Assembly: GCA_018830405.1 (NCBI GenBank)
Contig: JAHJSF010000009.1
Span: 1 to 8,965, forward strand
Length of the DNA stretch: 8,965 bases
DNA from: Nitrospinota bacterium
Lineage (GTDB): Bacteria > Nitrospinota > Nitrospinia > UBA9942 > JAHJSF01
Reading direction: 5' to 3'
Shown here in pieces: positions 4,366 to 8,965 of the stretch. Positions within the stretch are counted from its first letter, which is position 1. Every line of letters begins with the position of its first letter. The position numbers were made by a program, and so were the translations under genes. Under the pieces are notes generated by a model. The model saw nothing but the letters and a program-made list of their open reading frames with translations. It was not told the DNA's origin and did no database searches.

Positions 4366-5205
4366 ATGGATATAGAAGAGATAGTCAGAAATTATAAAAA
4401 ATTAAAGTTGGCCGATTCGGGCAACCTTGGTTTTTTTGCCAAACCTTTCAGGGTAAAGGGAGATGATGGGCGCGATAAGATAGTCAAGATATATAAAGGG
4501 ATGGAGAAGAAGGAGATTGAGAATATAATTCCCATTCATGACCTATATGTTAAGAGACTAAGAGAGGCCGGCCTATCCATCCCCGAAACGGAAATCAGAG
4601 AGGTTAAGGTAAACGGCAAAAATCATCTGGTTATACTGCAGGATGCCCTTAGGACGGACGAGGTTGTCCGCAACATTATGGAGGGAGCCGACCTTGAGGG
4701 GTGTAAATATCTTCTGGGCAAAATCCTCGGCGATACCATAAAGTTTATTTTGTATAAACCCAACTTTGACCCGAAGGAAAATATCGGCTTCCACCCTACC
4801 CTGCGCAACTACGCCTTCAGCAACGACAGGCCTATCTACTTCGATACCTTTCCCCCGATGCTCGGGATGACCCAAAAGGAGCTGGATAGGTTTATACTAA
4901 ACTTTGCGCCCTATCCGATACCATCAGTCTTTAAGGGATTCATCGCTAAAAAGATGGGGATGGTGACCGATGAATATTATCAGGATGATAAGATGATTAT
5001 CGGCCTGATCGGAAGCAGCTGCCGGTTGAGGCCGGAATTCTCAGGGGAACTGCTGAAATTCAGCCGGGAGTATATCGTCCGGTCACCTCTTGATGCCGGG
5101 CTGAAAAAGGATATTGATCTGATACTCACCTCCCCCCCCAGGCTGAATAAGATTTGGGTGGTGGTGAGAAGACTGCTGGGGAAAGAGGGAAAACCAAACA
5201 TATAA
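4366..5205 (+). CDS. Kinase-fold protein of unknown substrate (DUF6206-like)
   Basis: This predicted cytoplasmic protein has 279 residues from the ATG at 4366. The frame also opens at 4318, but that codon is in a hairpin arm and the extra 16 residues look non-conserved. No SD is visible at either start. The pattern resembles phosphotransferases of the protein-kinase or aminoglycoside-kinase fold. 'DKIVKIYKG' (37-45) carries a beta-3-type Lys, and 'NHLVILQDAL' (86-95) resembles a hinge. 'GFHPTLRNYAFSNDRPIYFDTFPPML' follows at 141-166, with Asn148 and Asp160 spaced like the catalytic-loop Asn and the DFG Asp. The 'RNYA...YFDTFPP' signature suggests the uncharacterised DUF6206 group, from memory and with modest confidence. 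It ends two bases before the acyltransferase gene, so the two are probably co-translated. A lipid, sugar or carbohydrate-phosphate substrate is possible, but this is inference. A run of eight C (5132-5139) lies near the 3' end. Confidence 0.6.
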   Translation: MDIEEIVRNYKKLKLADSGNLGFFAKPFRVKGDDGRDKIVKIYKGMEKKEIENIIPIHDLYVKRLREAGLSIPETEIREVKVNGKNHLVILQDALRTDEVVRNIMEGADLEGCKYLLGKILGDTIKFILYKPNFDPKENIGFHPTLRNYAFSNDRPIYFDTFPPMLGMTQKELDRFILNFAPYPIPSVFKGFIAKKMGMVTDEYYQDDKMIIGLIGSSCRLRPEFSGELLKFSREYIVRSPLDAGLKKDIDLILTSPPRLNKIWVVVRRLLGKEGKPNI

Positions 5206-5207
5206 TT

Positions 5208-5864
5208 ATGAAAAATATTAAGAAAATAGCCGCCAGATACATCATCCCGCCGATAGGTTTTCTGCTGATATACCTGATTGGCCTTACCTGCCGGGAAGAG
5301 GTAATCAACAGGGAGGCCGCCGACAATGTTTCCGCTAAAGGGGAAATCCCCGTCATTACATTCTGGCACCAGCATATAGTTTATATGACCCACTATTTCC
5401 GCTGGCAAAATATGGCCGCCCTCGTTTCCCCCAGTCCAGATGGAGAGATAATCGCCCATATACTGGAACTTTTCGGGGTAAAGATAATCTGGGGATCGAC
5501 CTTTAAAAATCCGGTTAAGGCCCTCCTGAACATGAGGAAAGAGATTAAGGGACATAAAAGAGTGGCCATTATTGCCGACGGCTCGCGCGGCCCGGCCTTT
5601 AAGGCCCAGGATGGGGCCATAAAGATCGCCCTCCTGACGGGGGCTCCGGTTATACCGATTACCTACGGCTGTGAAAGGAGAACCATGTTCAAGAGCTGGG
5701 ACAGACTTATGCTCCCCCACCCCTTCACCAGAACAGTGGTTGTCTACGGCGACCCGATATATATCCCCAAAGGGGCCGGCAAAGAGGTGATAGAGGAAAA
5801 GAGGCAAGAGGTTGAGGCGAGTCTAAATAAAATTAAGGACGAAGCTGACAACTATCTATACTAA
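5208..5864 (+). CDS. DUF374 lysophospholipid acyltransferase-like protein
   Basis: The family belongs to the LPLAT acyltransferase superfamily, which includes lipid A and phospholipid acyltransferases. The acyl acceptor here is unknown. The ATG at 5208 gives 218 residues. An in-frame ATG at 5154 would add 18 residues inside the upstream gene and is disfavoured. AGAGGGA (5184-5190) is the only SD candidate, 17 bases away. One hydrophobic N-terminal segment (about 11-27) should anchor it to the inner membrane. DUF374 marks: 'ITFWHQHIVYM' (50-60, putative catalytic His54), 'LVSPSPDGEIIAHILELFG' (72-90, Asp78), 'IIWGSTFKN' (94-101), and the strand 'VAIIADGSRGPAFKAQDGAIKIALLTGAPVIPI' (119-151). 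It starts 2 bases after the kinase-like gene and is followed 28 bases later by the Ste24 gene, so a membrane-lipid operon is likely. Confidence 0.88.
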   Translation: MKNIKKIAARYIIPPIGFLLIYLIGLTCREEVINREAADNVSAKGEIPVITFWHQHIVYMTHYFRWQNMAALVSPSPDGEIIAHILELFGVKIIWGSTFKNPVKALLNMRKEIKGHKRVAIIADGSRGPAFKAQDGAIKIALLTGAPVIPITYGCERRTMFKSWDRLMLPHPFTRTVVVYGDPIYIPKGAGKEVIEEKRQEVEASLNKIKDEADNYLY

Positions 5865-5892
5865 GCGGATAAAAATAAAAACATAGCACTAA

Positions 5893-7125
5893 ATGACACC
5901 AACAATATTTAAAATAATATTTCTCCTGGCAATAGTAGTCGAAACGGCTTGGGAGATATTTCTGACCCACAAAAATATAGTTTGGACCAATAAAAATAGG
6001 GGCAAAATCCCTTCCTACCTGGCCGGGAAAACGAGCAGTGATGAGTTAACCAAGAGTGCAGACTATTTGGCAGCCAAAGGGGTCTTGGCTACCTATGAAG
6101 GACTCTATAATCTGGTCATTATCTTCGCCGTCATCCTCTTCGGAGTTATAGGTACAATAGATAGCTTCTTGGCCCCGCTCGGCAACATCTATCTTAGGGC
6201 AGGGATCTTCTTTTTTCTGATAACCGAAATCCAAAACATGCTCAACCTCCCCTTCTCCATCTATCGTACCTTTGTTATTGAGGAGCGGTTCGGGTTCAAC
6301 AAAACCACCCCTGAACTTTTTTTCAAAGACCTCGCCAAAGAAATGATTGTCGGCATCCTGGTTACAATTCCCCTACTCCTCGGGGTAGTTTGGTTTATAT
6401 CTGAATACAACCTCTGGTGGCTCTACTCTTGGGTTTTGATACTATCCTTCTCCCTCTTTATGACCTGGCTCTACCCGATCATCATCGCCCCCCTGTTCAA
6501 CAAATTTACCCTGCTACCGGATGGAGAACTAAAGAATTTGATAAAGGAACTGGCCGAAAAGCTTGGTATCTCAATAAAAGAGATTAGGGTTATGGATGCC
6601 AGCCGAAGGAGCGGTCATTCAAACGCCTATTTTACCGGCTTCGGAAAGGTGAAGAGAATTGTCATATTCGATACCCTTATTGAGATACTAAACAACAAAG
6701 AACTTCTGTCGGTTCTAGCCCACGAGTTGGGGCACTTCAAAAAGAGGCATATCTTAAAGAGGATCTTTTTATTACAAATCCTCCTCCTGGCCGGACTTTA
6801 CCTGGCCAGTCTGGGAATAGGGTTCGATTGGGCATATAAAGGCTTGGGGTTGAACATAAACAACTGGTCAGCCATAGTCGTCTTTGCCCTTGTGGCCCCA
6901 AGGCTTACCTTCTGGTTCACCCCCCTATCGAGTTGGCATATAAGGTCGCACGAGTTTGAGGCGGACAGTTATGCCAAGGAGATCATAGGGACAGGGGAAC
7001 ATCTTCAATCTGCCCTTATCGCCCTTGAGAAAAACAACCTTAGCAATCCAGAACCTGACCCCCTCTATAAGAAGTGGTACTATTCCCACCCAACGGTCGG
7101 GGAGAGGATAGATGCCCTTTCTTAA
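5893..7125 (+). CDS. Ste24-type M48 membrane metalloprotease
   Basis: The family cleaves peptide bonds inside or near membranes. The eukaryotic members process CaaX prenylated proteins, while bacterial ones probably act in membrane-protein quality control. At 410 residues it is full length. An N-terminal membrane domain has hydrophobic segments at about 6-20, 72-92, 101-112, 151-170 and 178-200. The protease domain follows. 'SRRSGHSNAYFTGFG' (237-251) is diagnostic of Ste24. 'HELGH' (277-281) supplies two zinc ligands and the catalytic Glu278, and 'HEFEAD' (353-358) supplies the third ligand, Glu354. Two more segments lie at about 290-307 and 326-340. No residue is missing. The ATG has no SD, but no better start is evident and 'FKIIFLLAIVVETAWEIFL' fits the family N-terminus. 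It lies last in the plus-strand unit after the DUF374 gene. Confidence 0.92.
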   Translation: MTPTIFKIIFLLAIVVETAWEIFLTHKNIVWTNKNRGKIPSYLAGKTSSDELTKSADYLAAKGVLATYEGLYNLVIIFAVILFGVIGTIDSFLAPLGNIYLRAGIFFFLITEIQNMLNLPFSIYRTFVIEERFGFNKTTPELFFKDLAKEMIVGILVTIPLLLGVVWFISEYNLWWLYSWVLILSFSLFMTWLYPIIIAPLFNKFTLLPDGELKNLIKELAEKLGISIKEIRVMDASRRSGHSNAYFTGFGKVKRIVIFDTLIEILNNKELLSVLAHELGHFKKRHILKRIFLLQILLLAGLYLASLGIGFDWAYKGLGLNINNWSAIVVFALVAPRLTFWFTPLSSWHIRSHEFEADSYAKEIIGTGEHLQSALIALEKNNLSNPEPDPLYKKWYYSHPTVGERIDALS

Positions 7126-7133
7126 ATTATTAC

Positions 7134-7161
7134 AAACCTTAAGCAATAGTAGCTTTGGTTT
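7134..7161 (+). terminator. Probable terminator after the Ste24 gene
   Basis: AAACC (7134-7138) pairs with GGTTT (7157-7161), and AAGC (7141-7144) pairs with GCTT (7152-7155), with a small asymmetric internal loop and a 7-base apical loop. A TTTCCTTTTC tail follows. The stem is short, so the call is tentative. It separates the upstream unit from the independently promoted regulator. Confidence 0.45.
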
Positions 7162-7190
7162 CCTTTTCTCAAAAGAATTTGTAAGCACCC

Positions 7191-7246
7191 ATTGTAAAGA
7201 GGGCTACAATATTGCTTGGCAGATTAAAAAACTGCTGTAGTATAAT
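7191..7246 (+). promoter_or_regulatory. Promoter of the GAF-ANTAR gene, with upstream inverted repeat
   Basis: TTGGCA (7216-7221) and TATAAT (7241-7246, perfect) are spaced by 19 bases, slightly long. The start would be near 7253, giving a leader of about 30 bases. Directly upstream, ATTGTA (7191-7196) and TACAAT (7205-7210) form an 8-base-gapped inverted repeat that could be an operator. That role is only a possibility. Confidence 0.55.
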
Positions 7247-7283
7247 CTATAAAAATTACAAGAATCTTAGGAGATGAAAGATA

Positions 7284-8537
7284 ATGACTAAGAAACCGGC
7301 CAAGAAGGTTAGCCAAAAAACAAAACCCAAAGAAAAGATAAACCCTAATGAAGAACTGGAGATTTTGCGGACGATTACCGAGACTATAAGCAGCAGCCTC
7401 GACCTTGAAGAGGTTCTTAAACAGATAGTTGAAATAGTTGTCAAAGTTACTAAGGGGGATGCCTGTCTTCTATATCTCTTAAACGGGGATAAAGATGAAT
7501 TGACACTCAGGGCCTCAAAAAAACGACGTTCTAAAAATATTCTGGATAAGATAAAACTTAAAATAGGGGAAGGAATTACCGGTTGGGTGGCCCAGAAAAA
7601 TAAAATGGTCGCCATCTCTAAAAACGCCACTCAGGACTCCCGCTTCAAAATATTCAATACCCTGTCGGAAGATAGATATGAGGCCTTTTTATCACTCCCG
7701 ATAGTAAGCCGAAGCAATGTTATAGGGGTAATAAACGTTCAGCATAAAAAGGCTCACATCCATAGTCACGAAGAGATTGCCCTTATGACTACCATAGCCG
7801 GGCAGGTTGGGAGCGCCATAGAAAATGCCCGTCTCTATGAGGAATCAACCAGACGAGCAGCCCAGTTAACCACTCTGGCCGAGGTAAGCGAGACTATCGC
7901 CTCCAAACGCTACCTTAATGAAATATTGCAATTGATTGTTACCATGACAGCAGAGATGATGAACTCCAAGATCTGCTCCATCATGTTCCTCGACGAAAAG
8001 AAGGGGGAGCTGACAATTGAGGCTACCCAAAGTCTGAGCAAAGAATATATCAAGAAGGCCCCTCTCAAACTGGGGGAGAGCGTCAGCGGTAGGGTTGTCC
8101 TTGAGAAGAGACCTATCACAATACTCGATGTAACCAAGGAGCCGGGATACCGATATTCTCAATTGGCCGAAAAAGAGGGAATCGTCTCCCTCCTCTCCGT
8201 TCCGATGATGATCAAGGACAAGGCAATTGGGGTTATAAATAGCTATACCGACAAAAAACATAAATTCAACGATGAAGAAATAAAGATACTCCAATCTGTG
8301 GCCAATCAGGCCGCCGTAGCCATTGAAAATACAAATCTGATGGAAGAAGGGCTGGCCACTAAAGAGGCCCTTGAGACTAGAAAATTGGTTGAAAGAGCCA
8401 AAGGAATTCTTATGCGTGAGTCAAATATAAGCGAGGACAATGCCCACAAAATGATCCATAAAAAGAGCATGGATACACGAAAAACTATGAAGGAAATCGC
8501 TGAGGTTATAATCCTGGCCTACGAAATAAGAAAGTAA
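7284..8537 (+). CDS. GAF-GAF-ANTAR signalling antiterminator
   Basis: This 417-residue cytoplasmic regulator is predicted to sense small molecules with two GAF domains and to bind nascent RNA with a C-terminal ANTAR domain, preventing transcription termination at its targets. After a Lys-rich leader (1-20), GAF1 spans about 39-183, with 'IGEGITGWVAQ' (94-104) and 'IGVINVQHK' (147-155). GAF2 spans about 207-352, with 'LGESVSGRVVLEKRPI' (263-278) and 'IGVINSYTDK' (315-324). A short helix joins it to ANTAR at about 357-415, where 'RKLVERAKGILMRESNISEDNAHKMI' carries the conserved Glu-Arg-Ala-Lys-Gly-Ile-Leu-Met run. The ATG has AGGAGA nine bases upstream (7269-7274). ANTAR proteins usually need dimerisation, often after phosphorylation or ligand binding. 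There is no kinase domain or receiver here, so a GAF-bound ligand is the likely cue. No pair of hexaloop hairpins is obvious nearby, so its target is elsewhere. Confidence 0.93.
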   Translation: MTKKPAKKVSQKTKPKEKINPNEELEILRTITETISSSLDLEEVLKQIVEIVVKVTKGDACLLYLLNGDKDELTLRASKKRRSKNILDKIKLKIGEGITGWVAQKNKMVAISKNATQDSRFKIFNTLSEDRYEAFLSLPIVSRSNVIGVINVQHKKAHIHSHEEIALMTTIAGQVGSAIENARLYEESTRRAAQLTTLAEVSETIASKRYLNEILQLIVTMTAEMMNSKICSIMFLDEKKGELTIEATQSLSKEYIKKAPLKLGESVSGRVVLEKRPITILDVTKEPGYRYSQLAEKEGIVSLLSVPMMIKDKAIGVINSYTDKKHKFNDEEIKILQSVANQAAVAIENTNLMEEGLATKEALETRKLVERAKGILMRESNISEDNAHKMIHKKSMDTRKTMKEIAEVIILAYEIRK

Positions 8538-8589
8538 GACAGAGCAGCATAAATTTATAGGCCTTCGTTTATCCTCGCCTCTTCATTCC

Positions 8590-8608
8590 GGCGTATGCTT
8601 AATACGCC
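8590..8608. repeat. Small GGCGTAT hairpin
   Basis: GGCGTAT (8590-8596) and ATACGCC (8602-8608) form a perfect 7-bp stem with loop GCTTA. No T-run follows, so it is not a clear terminator of the gene ending at 8537. The GC-rich text after it (8609-8640) can be read as a pseudo-peptide, 'TPHSSASSRLG', and looks like repeat rather than gene. Confidence 0.5.
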
Positions 8609-8679
8609 TCACTCATCGGCTTCGTCGCGCCTCGGCCTACTTTTTTCTGACGCTCTGTTCAACTTTCATAGTCAAACAG

Positions 8680-8734
8680 TTTTAGGCTTATTCCCTCCCC
8701 CAACCTGTTTCAACCCTAAAAATCAAATTGCGGG
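8680..8734 (+). repeat. Truncated copy (D) of the island's structured repeat
   Basis: This segment matches the right half of copy B (974-1028): TTTTAGGCTTATT, CTC, CCAACCT, 'TTTCAACCCTAAAAATCAAATTGCGGG'. The left arm and the other hairpins are absent, so the copy cannot fold like B and C. It and the neighbouring hairpin fill the gene-free stretch 8538-8825 together with the palindrome at 8761. Confidence 0.65.
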
Positions 8735-8760
8735 AATGGGAAGAGGGTGTCTTTTTGACT

Positions 8761-8777
8761 TGAATCATTGTGATTCA
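8761..8777. repeat. 17-bp perfect palindrome
   Basis: TGAATCA and TGATTCA are separated by TTG. This could be a protein-binding site or a small hairpin. There is no gene immediately downstream to link it to, and the IS terminus begins 49 bases later. Confidence 0.4.
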
Positions 8778-8825
8778 TAACTTTATACGTCATCTATTAA
8801 TTGCCTCTGCTGGGTTTATTTTATA

Positions 8826-8965
8826 GGCTCTTCGCGTAAGAGTGTGGGTCATTTTATATCTCCTTAAGCATACAAGTCAGTATTTTCAGCCTCAGATACT
8901 CCTCGTCTCGTAAACCATAAGCCCTTCTCTGGATTACACGGATCTTGTTGTTCAGTCCTTCGACA
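8826..8965 (-). mobile_element. ISL3-family insertion sequence, partial (one end)
   Basis: The element seems to end at GGCTCTTCGCG (8826-8836), which resembles ISL3-family termini that begin GG-T/C-TCTTC. The transposase stop is 28 bases inside. The eight bases before the end, ATTTTATA (8818-8825), are AT-rich and of the length typical for an ISL3 target duplication. The other end is outside the window, so this cannot be confirmed. Confidence 0.65.
8854..8965 (-). CDS. ISL3-family transposase, C-terminal fragment
   Basis: Only the last 36 residues are visible, since the gene continues past the window edge. They begin with 'EGLNNKIRVIQRRAYG' and end with 'LRDEEYLRLKILTCMLKEI' and TAA. This is the C-terminus of the ISL3 (DDE) transposase family. 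The Glu in 'EGLNNKI' fits the catalytic third acidic residue of the DDE triad, and the following Arg/Lys-rich helix is typical. Nothing in the visible part is damaged. Whether the element is complete and active depends on the part outside the window. Confidence 0.85.
   Translation of the reverse strand, partial: VEGLNNKIRVIQRRAYGLRDEEYLRLKILTCMLKEI

Noticed and set aside
4980-5807. Long minus-strand open frame
   Set aside because: It is antisense to the well-supported kinase-like and DUF374 genes, has no family character and only reflects codon bias of the other strand.
8595-8780. Plus-strand 61-residue open frame
   Set aside because: It runs through a hairpin, truncated repeat D and a palindrome, with no SD and low-complexity composition.

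Overview
The window is bacterial chromosome of moderate GC. The phylum cannot be fixed from sequence alone. A class II fructose-bisphosphatase, QueH, a DUF374-type acyltransferase, a Ste24-type protease and a GAF-GAF-ANTAR regulator form an ordinary core. The small hairpin repeats (one spells the familiar spurious peptide 'SRENGNP') are of a kind common in environmental Nitrospirota, Desulfobacterota and similar genomes. That placement is a weak inference.

Layout. Positions 1-227 hold no gene, only a hairpin repeat. A minus-strand two-gene unit (DUF4258 then DUF2283, 682-228) resembles toxin-antitoxin-type gene pairs. From 766 to 2625 lies an accessory island. Two inverted copies of a composite repeat module (766-1028 and 2414-2625) enclose two minus-strand genes: a coiled-coil membrane protein (2282-1566) and a lipoprotein (1525-1097). 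Between these two genes, overlapping the 3' end of the first, is a 61-bp site with all the hallmarks of an integron attC recombination site. The genes therefore look like integron gene cassettes sitting without a visible integrase. A near-consensus promoter (2378-2350) lies just outside the cassette start and reads into both genes.

To the right is housekeeping DNA. queH (minus) is divergent from glpX (plus). glpX is followed by a kinase-fold protein, a DUF374 lysophospholipid acyltransferase-like protein and a Ste24/M48 membrane protease (4366-7125, plus). These three are closely spaced and point to envelope or membrane-lipid work, though the substrates are unknown. A hairpin (7134-7161) may end that unit. 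A separate promoter then drives a GAF-GAF-ANTAR protein, a predicted signal-responsive RNA-binding antiterminator.

The right edge (8538-8965) is repeat-rich. It has a small hairpin, a truncated copy of the island's repeat, a 17-bp palindrome, and then the terminus and C-terminal codons of an ISL3-family transposase that runs off the window. The most interesting signal is the attC/cassette pair bracketed by inverted structured repeats that show compensatory base changes.
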